A DNA stretch of 64,000 nt, taken from positions 1 to 64,000 of the forward strand of contig CALGIG010000095.1 in assembly GCA_937915865.1 (NCBI GenBank). Reading direction: 5' to 3'. The translations under genes and the position numbers were made by a program. Source of the stretch: an uncultured Prolixibacteraceae bacterium (lineage in GTDB: Bacteria > Bacteroidota > Bacteroidia > Bacteroidales > Prolixibacteraceae). The first letter of the stretch is position 1, and the number at the start of each line of letters is the position of its first letter. Shown here one piece after another: positions 16,558 to 26,376 of this stretch. The notes beneath the pieces were generated by a model. That model was not told the origin of the DNA, ran no database searches, and saw only the letters and a list, made by a program, of their open reading frames with translations.

Positions 16558-17244
16558 TTATTGTTTCGCGTAACCCTTTGTCCACGGGCAATGCACCAAA
16601 CATTTGAGGCAGGTGGTGCATTTTTGAACGTCAACCAGCTCGTCGCGATCAATGCCTTTAATCCAGTTTTTGCCAGATATGGCTCCAACCTCGCATACAT
16701 TTTTGCAAATTGTACAGCTTCCGCATTTTGATTGCATTTCAGTAGGATTTGCAGCCTGAAGTGGCGCGTTGGTTAAAACGGTACACATACTGATTGCGCT
16801 GCCCCATTCGCGGTTAATTAAAAGGTCGTGTTTCCCAATCCAACCTATTCCGGCTTTTAAGGCAATCGTTTTGTGTGGCAGTGGAGTCGAGTGGTTTATT
16901 GAATTGTATCTGCCGTTTTCTTCTTGATTTTTGTCGGATTGCGACCAGGCCTGGTAGCCTTGGTTTTGTAGAAATTTGGCCAGTTCGTCGGCCATTTCCC
17001 CAACTTCCTGTTCTTTCCGGCTAAATTCATCGTCGTTTTGCCGGTTGGCCAAAACCAGTTCCCGAATGTAATTTTCGTTGGAGGCTACCTCCTGAATAAA
17101 TCCAGTAGAAAGGGATAAGCCAAATAAAATGGCGGTATTAAGTCCCCGGTTTTGCTCAAACGAAAATTCAGAAACATCTACAAAATGCACAAAAGCTACA
17201 TGTTGTAGGGATAATATTTCCTGTATTTCTGAATCAATCGACAT
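16558..17244 (-). CDS. Short QueG-like double-cluster 4Fe-4S protein
   Basis: A 228-residue protein with two ferredoxin-type 4Fe-4S motifs near the C-terminus, CGSCTICKNVC and CTTCLKCLVHCPW, and upstream GIGWIGKHDLLIN, which resembles epoxyqueuosine reductase (QueG). QueG proper exceeds 300 residues and has a longer cobalamin-binding part and C-terminal extension, which are absent or reduced here, so a tRNA-modifying role is doubtful. It may be a related reductase of unknown substrate. It lies 13 bases downstream of the GH92 gene, possibly in the same transcript. Confidence 0.75.
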   Translation of the reverse strand: MSIDSEIQEILSLQHVAFVHFVDVSEFSFEQNRGLNTAILFGLSLSTGFIQEVASNENYIRELVLANRQNDDEFSRKEQEVGEMADELAKFLQNQGYQAWSQSDKNQEENGRYNSINHSTPLPHKTIALKAGIGWIGKHDLLINREWGSAISMCTVLTNAPLQAANPTEMQSKCGSCTICKNVCEVGAISGKNWIKGIDRDELVDVQKCTTCLKCLVHCPWTKGYAKQ

Positions 17245-17257
17245 GTTTCTCCAAAAA

Positions 17258-19483
17258 TTAGTGTTTTCCCGGCAAATCTTTTTCCAGAATTCCCCAAGTT
17301 TTAGTGGGCTGGCTACCCATTTTCAGAATTAATCGGCTCCCGTTCATCAGGTCGTTGTGCGTAATATACGATTTGGTGTAAGGTTTACCGTTTAATGTTG
17401 CTTCCTGAACATAGATGTTTTTCGAACTCAGGTTTTCGGCTCGAATAATGAATTTTTTCCCATTGTCAAGGTTAATAGTACTTTGTTGCAAAAGTGGACT
17501 TATAATCAGGTACTCGCCGCCTGCCGGGTTAAACGGGTATAACCCCATTGCATTCCACACATACCATGAACTCATGCTCCCGGTATCTTCATTGTTGATA
17601 ATTCCATCGGGTTTGTCTGAGTAAAACGAGTGCATGATTTGCTGCACGGTTTCGGCAGTTTTGTAAGGTTTTCCAACGAAATGATAAAAATACGGAATGT
17701 GATGACTGGGCTGGTTGCCATGCGCATATTGCCCGATTAATCCGCCCATTCCTCCCAGATAATTATCAGTAGGGTAAGCTGTTGTGAAAAATGAATCCAG
17801 TTTGTTTGAGAATCGTTCCGGCGAACCAAAAGCTTTTATCAATCCATACGGGTCTTGTGGAACCATAAAAGTATAATGCCAGGAATTGCCTTCGGTGTAC
17901 GATTCTTTGCCATTGGTGCGGTCATTAAGCGGATCGAAGCCCGGGACCCAATTATCATTGGAATACTTGGGGCGAGCGAAGCCTGATTGAGGATCGAAAA
18001 GGTTTTTCCAATAACTGCTTCGTTGCATGAAAAGCTTGTAATCGTCGGTTTTGCCTAATTTACGCGCAACCTGGGCAATACACCAATCGTCGAAAGCATA
18101 TTCAGTTGTTTTAGTAACATTGGCGGTTGAGGTTTCGAATGGCACGAAATGGAAGGTTCGGTAATCTTTTGAATTCCGAATATCCTGGTTGGCGCTGGCT
18201 TTCATCGCTTCGTAAGCTTTTTCGTAATCAAATCCGGTAAATCCTTTCAGAATAGCATCGGCCAACACTGGTACAGCATGGTAACCAGTCATACAATGAG
18301 TTTCGCAAAAAGCCATCTCCCAAACAGGTAGTAACCCGTACTGTTCGTAAAATGCCAGAAACGATTGCATAATTTGGGAAACTCGCTCTGTTTGTGATAT
18401 TGTAAAAAGTGGATGAAGGGCACGGTAAGTATCCCAGAGCCCGTATTGCGTGAAAATTGTATTTCCCTGATGGTTTTTACCGTCGGCGCCCCGATAAGCA
18501 TGATTGTAATCGTCGAACCTGGTTGGAGCAATATAGCAATGATATACTGCCGTATAAAAAATTTGAAGGAATTTGTTGTTATCCGACTGTACCTGAATTT
18601 TCTCCAACTCCTTTTCCCAAGCATCGCTGGCTTCTTTTTGCACACGGTCGAACGACCAGTCGCGAATTTCGTTAAGTCCGGCTATCGCGCCTTCAGTATT
18701 GGCAAAGCTTATAGCAACTTTCATCAGGATTTGTTCTCTTTCACGGGTCGAAAATATAAGGCACGCTTTAACCCCCACTGCCCGAACTTGTTCTTTCGAT
18801 TTAACACGGATTGAGTCGGCAAATAAAACAAGGTCGCGAATCGGTTTACTTGTCCGTACCGCAAAAAATACTCGCTTATCATCGGCGTAACCTGTTGAAA
18901 AACGGCTACCAATAAATGTGCTGTCGTTTAGTTTGCGGAATTCACATTCAAGCGGTTTTCCTCCATTGTGATATGCCAGATCGAAACGGATAATGGCTTC
19001 GTTACTTTCAGGAAAGGTATATCGATGAAATCCACAGCGTGTGGTGGTTGTTAGTTCCGCTTTAATGCGAAATTGTTCCAGGTCAACGGCGTAGTAACCA
19101 GGCGAAGCCCATTCTTGTGAGTGCGAAAATTTACTTTTGATTAATTTGGCTGAAGGTTTTTCGCCGTACATAGGCATAACCGAAATGTCGCCAGCCGGGT
19201 CGTGCGCCGTCCCGCTCAGATGTAGATGGCTAAATCCTTGTATTTCTGATAAATTGTAGTCGTATTGTTTTCCACTTTTGTAATTGAAAAAATCTTCGGA
19301 CGAAGAATTACCCATATCAGGACTAAGTTGCACCATGCCAAATGGAACTGTGGCACCCGGATAACAATGTGCACCGCCGGCTGTTCCTATAAATGGATTT
19401 ATATATGAAGTGAGTTTTGGTGAGTTTCCGAAACTTAGGCAAACTGAAAAAATGAGTAGTAGAAAAGATAAAGTAGTTTTCAT
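17258..19483 (-). CDS. GH92 family alpha-mannosidase, exported
   Basis: A 741-residue glycoside hydrolase of family 92, calcium-dependent exo-alpha-mannosidases that Bacteroidota use on N-glycans and yeast mannan. A signal peptide ends near residue 19 (SFGN). The N-terminal beta-sandwich starts at YINPFIGTAGGAHCYPGATVPFGMVQLSPD, written here only as its family hallmark (INPFIGT, PGATVPFG). The (alpha/alpha)6 domain carries NEDTGSMSSWYVWNAMGLYP, where most relatives read NDDxGxMSAWYV. No SusC/SusD pair is adjacent, so it is an orphan and not part of a visible utilisation locus. It is preceded by a WG-repeat gene seven bases upstream. Confidence 0.93.
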   Translation of the reverse strand: MKTTLSFLLLIFSVCLSFGNSPKLTSYINPFIGTAGGAHCYPGATVPFGMVQLSPDMGNSSSEDFFNYKSGKQYDYNLSEIQGFSHLHLSGTAHDPAGDISVMPMYGEKPSAKLIKSKFSHSQEWASPGYYAVDLEQFRIKAELTTTTRCGFHRYTFPESNEAIIRFDLAYHNGGKPLECEFRKLNDSTFIGSRFSTGYADDKRVFFAVRTSKPIRDLVLFADSIRVKSKEQVRAVGVKACLIFSTREREQILMKVAISFANTEGAIAGLNEIRDWSFDRVQKEASDAWEKELEKIQVQSDNNKFLQIFYTAVYHCYIAPTRFDDYNHAYRGADGKNHQGNTIFTQYGLWDTYRALHPLFTISQTERVSQIMQSFLAFYEQYGLLPVWEMAFCETHCMTGYHAVPVLADAILKGFTGFDYEKAYEAMKASANQDIRNSKDYRTFHFVPFETSTANVTKTTEYAFDDWCIAQVARKLGKTDDYKLFMQRSSYWKNLFDPQSGFARPKYSNDNWVPGFDPLNDRTNGKESYTEGNSWHYTFMVPQDPYGLIKAFGSPERFSNKLDSFFTTAYPTDNYLGGMGGLIGQYAHGNQPSHHIPYFYHFVGKPYKTAETVQQIMHSFYSDKPDGIINNEDTGSMSSWYVWNAMGLYPFNPAGGEYLIISPLLQQSTINLDNGKKFIIRAENLSSKNIYVQEATLNGKPYTKSYITHNDLMNGSRLILKMGSQPTKTWGILEKDLPGKH

Positions 19484-19490
19484 AGTCTTT

Positions 19491-19919
19491 TCATTTTTTC
19501 GGTGAATAAATCATAACCTGCCATTTTTTGTTCAGACTAACATTAGCCCTGTCGCCATGAAAGTTATCGCAACGGTCGTAAATTGGTTGAACAACTACCT
19601 TCCCTGATTTATCGATAAAGCCAAATTTTTCGCCAATTTTTACAATGGCAAGTCCATCTGAAAAGGGTTGCGCGCCGTCAAATTGTGTTGCAATAATTTC
19701 TTTGCCTTTTTCATTTACAAAGCCATATTTCCCGTTGAGTTTCACCAGAGACAATCCTTCCCTAAAACCCCATGCAAAATCGTATTGTGGTTGCCGAATC
19801 ACTCGTTTATTCTGATCGATATAGCCGTAATGGTCATTTTCAGGAGAATAATAGGGCGTGACTTGGGCTACTGACAGGCAACAATAGAAAATAAGAATTC
19901 CGGAAAACAATAGTTTCAT
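19491..19919 (-). CDS. WG-repeat secreted protein
   Basis: A 142-residue exported protein. A signal peptide ends near residue 18. Three WG-type repeats follow (YGYIDQNKRVI, YGFVNEKGKEI, FGFIDKSGKVV), each with the Gly-Phe-Ile/Val-Asp/Asn pattern. Such repeats form beta-structures of unknown binding role. It is seven bases upstream of the GH92 gene and probably co-transcribed. Confidence 0.85.
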   Translation of the reverse strand: MKLLFSGILIFYCCLSVAQVTPYYSPENDHYGYIDQNKRVIRQPQYDFAWGFREGLSLVKLNGKYGFVNEKGKEIIATQFDGAQPFSDGLAIVKIGEKFGFIDKSGKVVVQPIYDRCDNFHGDRANVSLNKKWQVMIYSPKK

Positions 19920-20000
19920 TGGTTTTAGGTTAAAAATTCTGAGTAAAGTTATTTCTTTTTTGTTGTGCGAAAAGAAATTTTCCTGAAAATAAAATTTTGT

Positions 20001-21164
20001 TTACCTGATATTCCGGTTGTAAAAACCATTTACTTTCAATAGAAAAAATGCCAGTCCGGCCATGCAAACTACTGAGCTAATCAGGAACACCGCAGCAATT
20101 GATAAATATTGCGCGATCAATCCGGATGCAACCATGCCCAGTCCCATCCCCAAATCTAGCGCTGTATAAAGTGTTGAATTGGCTGCGCCGCGGTTTTCGC
20201 TGTTAGCCAGATTGTTTACAATGGTTTGAAAGGTGGGGAAAACTACGCCAATGCCAAAACCGATAATTAATGCCGAAGAATAAAATGCCAACGCATTATG
20301 CCCCAAAGCCAGCCACGGGAAGCTTACAATCAGCAAACTCAGGCACAACGTAAGGATTCCTTTCGGGCCTTTGCGGTCGAATGTTTTTCCGGCAGTAATG
20401 CGTGAAGTTGCGATGCCAATGGCGAAGATCAGGAAGAACATCGATGTATTTTCTATTCCTATTTCGCGACCAAACAGGGCTATGAATGAGAGCAATCCAC
20501 CGTAGGTTGTCATTATGATCAGAAGGTTAATGGATGGCAGAACCGATTTTTTATGAAACAGGTTGTGAACATTGAATTCGATGTCGCGTGTTGCAGTAAG
20601 CTTTTTAGGTAACCTGATCAAATAAGCCATGATTAAGCTTGCAAGGCTAATAATTAATGCGGAGAGGAACAATTCTGAATATCCGCCATGATGAATGATA
20701 AAAGCGCCAACAATAGGGCCCACCGACATGCCCATTGTGGTTGAAAGTGCAAAGTACCCAATTCCTTCGCCCCTTTGAGCTGTCGGAATAATATCCACAG
20801 CAATTGTTGAACCCGATATGGTAGTTACTCCCCAGGTTAGCCCTTGCGCGAATCTGAGGGCTATAAGTGCCGTAATACTGAATGCAACCAGGTATCCACC
20901 CAATAAACCTGTGTAAAAAATAAGTGCAAGTAAAAATACCGTTCGGCGTCCAAATTTATCGAGGGCAAAACCCGAAAAAGGTCGTATCATAACCGAGGCT
21001 ATTGTGTAAGCAGCTAAAATAACACCAACCTGCGATTTGCCGGCATGAAGTTCACTAACCAGATATACAGGCAAAGCCGAAATAAGTGCGTAATAAGTAA
21101 TACACATGAAGAAATTCGACAATGTCAGGAGTATAAAATCCCTGTTCCACATTTTCTCGTACAT
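20001..21164 (-). CDS. MFS transporter
   Basis: A 387-residue major facilitator with about 12 hydrophobic segments. The loop 2-3 motif reads GFALDKFGRRTVFLLALI, close to the MFS motif A (DxxGRR). The TM5 region GPIVGAFIIHHGG matches motif C of drug-type antiporters, so efflux is more likely than uptake, though the substrate cannot be read. The start was placed at ATG 21164 because 28 upstream codons are Cys/Arg-rich and unlike a transporter N-terminus. It is transcribed alone, upstream of no obvious partner. Confidence 0.88.
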   Translation of the reverse strand: MYEKMWNRDFILLTLSNFFMCITYYALISALPVYLVSELHAGKSQVGVILAAYTIASVMIRPFSGFALDKFGRRTVFLLALIFYTGLLGGYLVAFSITALIALRFAQGLTWGVTTISGSTIAVDIIPTAQRGEGIGYFALSTTMGMSVGPIVGAFIIHHGGYSELFLSALIISLASLIMAYLIRLPKKLTATRDIEFNVHNLFHKKSVLPSINLLIIMTTYGGLLSFIALFGREIGIENTSMFFLIFAIGIATSRITAGKTFDRKGPKGILTLCLSLLIVSFPWLALGHNALAFYSSALIIGFGIGVVFPTFQTIVNNLANSENRGAANSTLYTALDLGMGLGMVASGLIAQYLSIAAVFLISSVVCMAGLAFFLLKVNGFYNRNIR

Positions 21165-21303
21165 AGTTCCTGAACATTTTAAATTAATTGCAAAGTTAAA
21201 TCTGCAGAAAGTGCAGCTGTAACCCTTGACGCAACGATTTAACAACAAACTAACGTTTGCACTGTTCAGAAAGAGAAAAGCTGGGCTGAGAACAACGTGA
21301 AAT

Positions 21304-21915
21304 TCAAATTAGTTTTTCTTCCAATGCAATTTTTACCAAAACGGCTGTATTTCGGGCATTGAGTTTAAACAACAGGTTTTTGCGGTAGCTGTTGATTGTT
21401 TCGAGACCCAGAAATAGTTCATTGGCAATTTCTGGATTGGTGTAGCCTTTTACAATGAGGCGGAGCAAATCGGTTTCGCGCGGGGTAAGGAAAATATGGC
21501 GGTCGGTTTGTTTCTTCAGAAATAGATCGACTTCGTGGCAAAGGAATTTTTCACCGCGGGCAACGGTTTCAATGCCTAGTATGATTTCCTCGGGCATGGC
21601 GTTTTTCAGCAGGTAACCTTTGGCGCCATTTTCGAGCATTTTCCTGATTGAGGTAAATTCGCCAAAACTGGTGAGCGCCATGATGTTGAGCGATGGCCAC
21701 CGTTCGTTGATTTCTTTACAGAGATCGATCCCATTACAATCGGGCAGGTTAATGTCGAGCAGAAGCACGTCGGGCTGCGCGAAACCAAGCATGCGCAGGC
21801 AGTCTTTTCCGGTTTGCGCGCTGTCTGTTAAAACGGCAATTCCTGAAGCTGAAATCAGGTTTTTCAGTCCTTCAATCAGTAGAGGATGGTCATCAACCAG
21901 GGCAACGTTTATCAT
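21304..21915 (-). CDS. NarL/FixJ-family response regulator
   Basis: A 203-residue regulator. The receiver domain (1-120) has the acidic pair D8-D9, phospho-acceptor D54 in LLLDINLPD and lysine in YLLKNAMPEE. The LuxR-type helix-turn-helix (about 140-200) reads LTPRETDLLRLIVKGYTNPEIANELFLG up to its recognition helix. It lies 206 bases downstream of a histidine kinase on the same strand and is its likely partner. Target genes are unknown. Confidence 0.93.
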   Translation of the reverse strand: MINVALVDDHPLLIEGLKNLISASGIAVLTDSAQTGKDCLRMLGFAQPDVLLLDINLPDCNGIDLCKEINERWPSLNIMALTSFGEFTSIRKMLENGAKGYLLKNAMPEEIILGIETVARGEKFLCHEVDLFLKKQTDRHIFLTPRETDLLRLIVKGYTNPEIANELFLGLETINSYRKNLLFKLNARNTAVLVKIALEEKLI

Positions 21916-21929
21916 TGTTTCAAAATTTT

Positions 21930-22110
21930 AAGTTCGGAGTTAAAGATTGTTGTGGGTTGTCTTTGGGGATATTGGTTATTTATCATTTGTTATTGGACAT
22001 TTCTGGTTTCTGTTGTTACGGGTTTCGAGTATTGGGTTGCGGGTGTGACTTGCAGCCAGCCGCCAAATTCGAAATTCGAAATTCAGAAAACTGCGACTGA
22101 ACATTGAACA
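21930..22110. repeat. Dispersed-repeat-like filler between the regulator and kinase genes
   Basis: Contains AAATTCGAAATTCGAAATTCAG, GGATATTGG, TATTGGACATT and AACATTGAACAC. These are the same kind of short direct-repeat filler as before the methyltransferase gene at 10503. No gene is present. Confidence 0.4.
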
Positions 22111-22121
22111 CTTTTCCCTAT

Positions 22122-24038
22122 TCAAATCTTCAGGTCAATTTGTACTTCAGTCCCTTTTCCGGGTGCAGAAATGAGGTCGATATGGCCGCCCAGCGACTCG
22201 ACGCGCGAGTAAATGCTGCTTAATCCTGATGTTCGCGTTGTGTCGGTTTTTGACAGATCGAATCCTTGTCCATTATCCTGAACAACCAGGTTTAACCGGT
22301 CGCTTTCCAGGATGACTTGCACGTTGATTTGGCTGGCGCCGGAATGTTTGATGGCATTGTTCACCAATTCCTGAACAATGCGAAAAATTGTGATTTCGAA
22401 CTTTTCCTCCAGACGGCGTTCTTCACCAAAGAAGTGTAAGTGTACATGTGAAACGCTTCCGCAAAAATCGTTTAACGCGGGTTTAAGCCCATAGCGCATT
22501 AGCGATTCAGGCATCAGGTTGTGAGCCACACGGCGCAGTTCGCGGATCGACCCATCCAGCATTTCCAGCGCATTTTGAAACACCGACACATCTGGTTCCG
22601 GCATTATTGCATTTCCTTTCATATTTACCAAATTAAGCTTTACAATCGACAACATGCCGCCCAACCCGTCGTGCAGGTCGCGTGCCAGACGCTTGCGTTC
22701 AGCATTTTCGCCTTCGAGCAACGATTGCGCGGCTGTCAATTGTTTTTCTTTTTCCATCTGTTCAATACGTTGTTCTGCAATTAGTTTGTTTCGTTGAATT
22801 ATTTTAGATCGTAAATAGATAACTAAAATTAAGAGCAATAAAACAACAATAATTCCTATAAAGAGAATAGTATTTATTTTTTTTTGTTTTTTAAGAACAT
22901 TGATCTGAACTTCTTTCTTTTCGGTCTGGTACTTTTTTTCGCTATCAATCGATAATTGAAGAAGTTGTTTTCTATTGCGAGCCTCCAGAATATTGCAGTA
23001 TTTATCAAAATAATTTGAGGTTAACTGTTTATTTCCTAAGAATATTCCTGATTTCACGATGTTTGAGACCGTATTTTCGTAAACGTTCTGATCGATTGTA
23101 TCTGTTTGGATTGCCTGTAATGCGTACTTCATGCAATTTTTATAATCATTTTTGCGGTAACTGATATTCGAAAGGTTAGTAAGCATTGCTGCAATATCAT
23201 TGGGTGCGCATGTTTTTGTTGCTACATCCAGACCTTTAGCCGCAAATTTCAGCGCATTATCAAAGTCGTTATAATATGTACAATATATTTCGCTTATTTT
23301 TTGATATGTTAATGCGCAGGATTCGTTATCACCACAACGTTTGGCAACAATCAGGGTTTTATTCGCATACTCAAGAGCCTTTCTGAAGTCTTTTTTTATA
23401 ATGTAAATATCAATCATGCCATTATATGCCTGGCTTAATCTCCAGTCATCATTATGTTTAGTACTTAATTCTTCTGATAGCAGAAAATATTTTTCAGAAA
23501 GAGCATAATTATGGATGTTGAAGTATAAGGTTCCCAGGTTTCCGTAAACAGTTCTGATTAAATCAAGACGTTTTTGTTTTTCTAACGCGGGGAGTAATTT
23601 CATTAAGATTGCTATTGCTTTTTCGTAATCACCCTGAGTGTCGTAAACCACAGCATAAGCTATGTCAATTAGATTTAGCCTGCTGTTATCCTGCGCTTTC
23701 CGTGAAAATGACTCAGCAATGTGAAAATAAAATAACGCACTATCCAATTTGCCCTCTTTGTATAAGGCAATTCCCAGATGGTGATATAATACACCAGTCA
23801 TTTTATTATCCTTGTTTTTTATACTGATTCCAATGCCCTGTTTAGAGAGAAATTTCGATCTGGAAGCATTACTATTTAGGTATCCCCAGCTTAAATTATC
23901 ATATAAATCTAATTGTTTGTTGGTATTAAGATTTCCCATCTTTAATACTGTTTCTAATGAATCTAGATTTTCCCCATTCAGCTGTATTGTGTTAAAAAAT
24001 AAAAGGGTGCAAACCAGACCAATAAATAGTTTTCCCAT
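22122..24038 (-). CDS. TPR-containing sensor histidine kinase (NarX/DesK class)
   Basis: A 638-residue kinase. A signal/anchor ends near residue 22, then at least six TPR-like repeats run from about 80 to 350 (DSALFYFHIAESFSRKA, NYALSEKYFLLSEELS). One membrane helix (LFIGIIVVLLLLILVIYL) is near residue 390, followed by a coiled coil. HisKA_3 has the phospho-site H in ERKRLARDLHDGLGGML, and HATPase_c has NNAIKHSG and DNGQGFD. It is an extracytoplasmic-TPR two-component kinase common in Bacteroidota, with unknown ligand. ATG 24038 was chosen; the three codons upstream begin with TTG. Confidence 0.93.
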   Translation of the reverse strand: MGKLFIGLVCTLLFFNTIQLNGENLDSLETVLKMGNLNTNKQLDLYDNLSWGYLNSNASRSKFLSKQGIGISIKNKDNKMTGVLYHHLGIALYKEGKLDSALFYFHIAESFSRKAQDNSRLNLIDIAYAVVYDTQGDYEKAIAILMKLLPALEKQKRLDLIRTVYGNLGTLYFNIHNYALSEKYFLLSEELSTKHNDDWRLSQAYNGMIDIYIIKKDFRKALEYANKTLIVAKRCGDNESCALTYQKISEIYCTYYNDFDNALKFAAKGLDVATKTCAPNDIAAMLTNLSNISYRKNDYKNCMKYALQAIQTDTIDQNVYENTVSNIVKSGIFLGNKQLTSNYFDKYCNILEARNRKQLLQLSIDSEKKYQTEKKEVQINVLKKQKKINTILFIGIIVVLLLLILVIYLRSKIIQRNKLIAEQRIEQMEKEKQLTAAQSLLEGENAERKRLARDLHDGLGGMLSIVKLNLVNMKGNAIMPEPDVSVFQNALEMLDGSIRELRRVAHNLMPESLMRYGLKPALNDFCGSVSHVHLHFFGEERRLEEKFEITIFRIVQELVNNAIKHSGASQINVQVILESDRLNLVVQDNGQGFDLSKTDTTRTSGLSSIYSRVESLGGHIDLISAPGKGTEVQIDLKI

Positions 24039-24144
24039 TTCTATCAAATATTATTTGGGTTATCCTCTGTTGCATCAAACTTAGCAATATTGGGCTGTTA
24101 TAAAAACCCCCTTTTGGGGGTAAGTGATGCCTAATTGTCAATCC

Positions 24145-24152
24145 TAAATTTG
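24145..24152 (+). promoter_or_regulatory. -7 box of the OmpA operon
   Basis: TAAATTTG is an exact TAnnTTTG match 47 bases before ATG 24200. No TTG lies at the ideal spacing. Confidence 0.4.
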
Positions 24153-24199
24153 TGCTAATCGGAATCGAAAATTCATAACAAAAATATAAAGGATTAATC

Positions 24200-25483
24200 A
24201 TGAGAAAACTTATTATTTTCAGTTTAGTTGGCGCTATAGCCTTATTGCCTTTGTTCTTAAATGCTCAAATCAACATTAAAGGTAAGCTGAAAGAATCGGG
24301 GAACAACCGGGCAAATAGCCGGGTTGACCAGGGTATTGACAAAGGAATAGATGCTGTGGAGAACGGGGTGAAAAACATTTTCAAAAAGAAAAATAAAACC
24401 GAAGCTCAGGAAGAGAAACCCACCGAAGAACAAAAGCCCCAAACTAACGAAAGTGCAGGAGATACTAAACCAGAGCAGCAAACCCTTCAATCGTTTTCGA
24501 ATTACGATTTTGTCCCCGGAGATAAAGTTCTCTTTTTCGAAGACTTCTCACAAGATGCCATCGGTGATTTTCCTGTGTTGTGGACGTCCAACGGTTCGGG
24601 TGAAGTAAAAACCGTGAATGTGGCTCCAGGTAACTGGCTGCATTTGAATGCAAAAGGTGCTTATTACTGGTGTCAAAAAAACATAAATTTCTCTTCCAAT
24701 TTTATCCTGGAATTCGATTTAATACCGAATGAAGAATTGGATCAATATGTTGCAGAATTGGATATTTACGGAGAAGAGAAGAGAAAAGAAATGGACGATG
24801 GTCTTTTCCCCGGGAACAAAGGCCTTCGTATTGATTTGGACTTGGAAGAGTGGAAAACAACGGGCTATGATGATAACACGGAAACCGAAGATTTAAGAAG
24901 TCAATCGCCCAAAGGCACTGTGGAAAAGGGCAAAGTTAACCATGTGATTGTGTGGATACAAAACCGCAGGGTAAGAATTTACCATAGAGGGATGAAAGTA
25001 TTGGATGCTCCCACAGGTATTGTAGAAGGTACGAAATTTTCCCGTCTTCGTTTTTCTCTTTGGGACAAAGAAGCCTTACCATATATCTCTAATATAAAAA
25101 TTACTACAGCCGCTCCCGACACCCGCAGTAAACTACTTGCCGAAGGAAAATTGGTCAGCTACGGCATCTATTTCGATGTAAATAAAGATGTGGTAAAATC
25201 AGAATCGTACGGAACCTTGAATGATATTGCCAAAGTTCTGAAAGAAAATCCAACCGTGCGTATTAAGATTGTAGGTCATACCGATGCTGATGGCGACGAT
25301 GCCTCGAATCTCGACCTCTCGAAACGACGTGGCGCTTCGGTAAAGAACGAGCTGGTAAAAACATTTGGAATAGATGCTTCGCGTATTGAATCAGATGGAT
25401 TGGGCGAAACTAAACCTATTGCTCCTAACGATACACCATCCAACAAGGCATTGAACCGCAGGGTCGAATTTATCAAACTATAA
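24200..25483 (+). CDS. OmpA-family peptidoglycan-associated outer protein
   Basis: A 427-residue protein with a signal peptide ending near residue 21 (LNAQ). Residues 30-90 are charged and low-complexity. Residues ~105-310 form a concanavalin-like region beginning LFFEDFSQDAIGDFP. The C-terminal OmpA domain (about 320-427) has VGHTDADGDDASNLDLSKRR with the Asp and Arg that bind diaminopimelate. It is likely surface-exposed and tethered to the wall. Two related secreted proteins follow within 10 and 25 bases, so the three form one operon. Confidence 0.88.
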   Translation: MRKLIIFSLVGAIALLPLFLNAQINIKGKLKESGNNRANSRVDQGIDKGIDAVENGVKNIFKKKNKTEAQEEKPTEEQKPQTNESAGDTKPEQQTLQSFSNYDFVPGDKVLFFEDFSQDAIGDFPVLWTSNGSGEVKTVNVAPGNWLHLNAKGAYYWCQKNINFSSNFILEFDLIPNEELDQYVAELDIYGEEKRKEMDDGLFPGNKGLRIDLDLEEWKTTGYDDNTETEDLRSQSPKGTVEKGKVNHVIVWIQNRRVRIYHRGMKVLDAPTGIVEGTKFSRLRFSLWDKEALPYISNIKITTAAPDTRSKLLAEGKLVSYGIYFDVNKDVVKSESYGTLNDIAKVLKENPTVRIKIVGHTDADGDDASNLDLSKRRGASVKNELVKTFGIDASRIESDGLGETKPIAPNDTPSNKALNRRVEFIKL

Positions 25484-25493
25484 AATAACTCTC

Positions 25494-26351
25494 ATGAAAC
25501 GGACTGTCTATTTTACATCCTTCTTGCTGTTTACCTTGTCGGGAATGGCGCAGGTCCGGCCCGAAGGATACATCGGTTTGTTGCCTGCAATACCTTCGGA
25601 CGTTTGTGGAATGAGTAAAACTCAGCAGGATGAATATCTGGCAAAAGTTGCAGACCTTTCGCAACAGGTAAAAGATGAACTGAAGCGAAGGGACGACAAC
25701 ATCAACGCAAATGCCAAAAGCAAAGAAGATGCCTCCATGCAATATGCTGCCAATCAGCAAGGAATATCCCAATCGGATTTGGAGAAGATAAAAAGCGGAA
25801 AAATGTCTCAAGCCGAAATGCAGGCACTGGCAGGCAAAATAGCACAGCAGCGAATGGCATCTGCAAGACAACCAACCCTCGGCAAATTGCAAAAAGAAAA
25901 AAGTCAGTATGAATTGGTAATGGCTCAAAAACACCTGAATGACAGCCTGAATACAATAATTTCAAAATTTGCCAAAGAATTTGAGTCGATAGAAAATGAC
26001 CCTGAGCGGCAAAAAATGCTCGACAATATCGACAAGTGGAATGCCGAAGTTGGCAAAACAATGGGACTTGCTGTGTCGGGTACAAGTAACGAATTATCGA
26101 AGAAAATTGAAGCTGAAAAGACAAAATATTGTAGCGCCTTTTCGCCGAAATGCCTGAGTATCCTGAGACGGTACGAATCATTTACAAAATCTTCTTTGCC
26201 AGCTTATTACCGATTAGAAACAATCTCGAATCGATTAACTGAAATTCAGGCCGGAATACCTTACAACACAGAACCGGGAGGAATGGGTATTGAAAGAGTG
26301 AGCGAGTATTTAAGTCAGCTTTCCGGAATTTTTAGATATGTGATCGATTGA
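25494..26351 (+). CDS. Secreted protein of unknown function, paralogue A
   Basis: A 285-residue exported, helical, coiled-coil-rich protein. A signal peptide ends near residue 20 (GMAQ). I recognise no domain family. It shares a pattern with the next gene: an early DxC motif (DVCGMSKTQQDEYLAKV), a DELKRRD segment, then near the C-terminus YCSAFSPKCLSILRR and SLPAYYRL. The paired cysteines may form a disulfide. It lies ten bases after the OmpA gene, suggesting a periplasmic or surface partner of that protein. Confidence 0.78.
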   Translation: MKRTVYFTSFLLFTLSGMAQVRPEGYIGLLPAIPSDVCGMSKTQQDEYLAKVADLSQQVKDELKRRDDNINANAKSKEDASMQYAANQQGISQSDLEKIKSGKMSQAEMQALAGKIAQQRMASARQPTLGKLQKEKSQYELVMAQKHLNDSLNTIISKFAKEFESIENDPERQKMLDNIDKWNAEVGKTMGLAVSGTSNELSKKIEAEKTKYCSAFSPKCLSILRRYESFTKSSLPAYYRLETISNRLTEIQAGIPYNTEPGGMGIERVSEYLSQLSGIFRYVID

Positions 26352-26376
26352 AAGAAATTAAAGAATAAAATCACGT

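Noticed and set aside
24108..24121. CCCCCTTTTGGGGG palindrome before the OmpA gene
   Set aside because: Too short and isolated to assign to the type A/B family or to a terminator.
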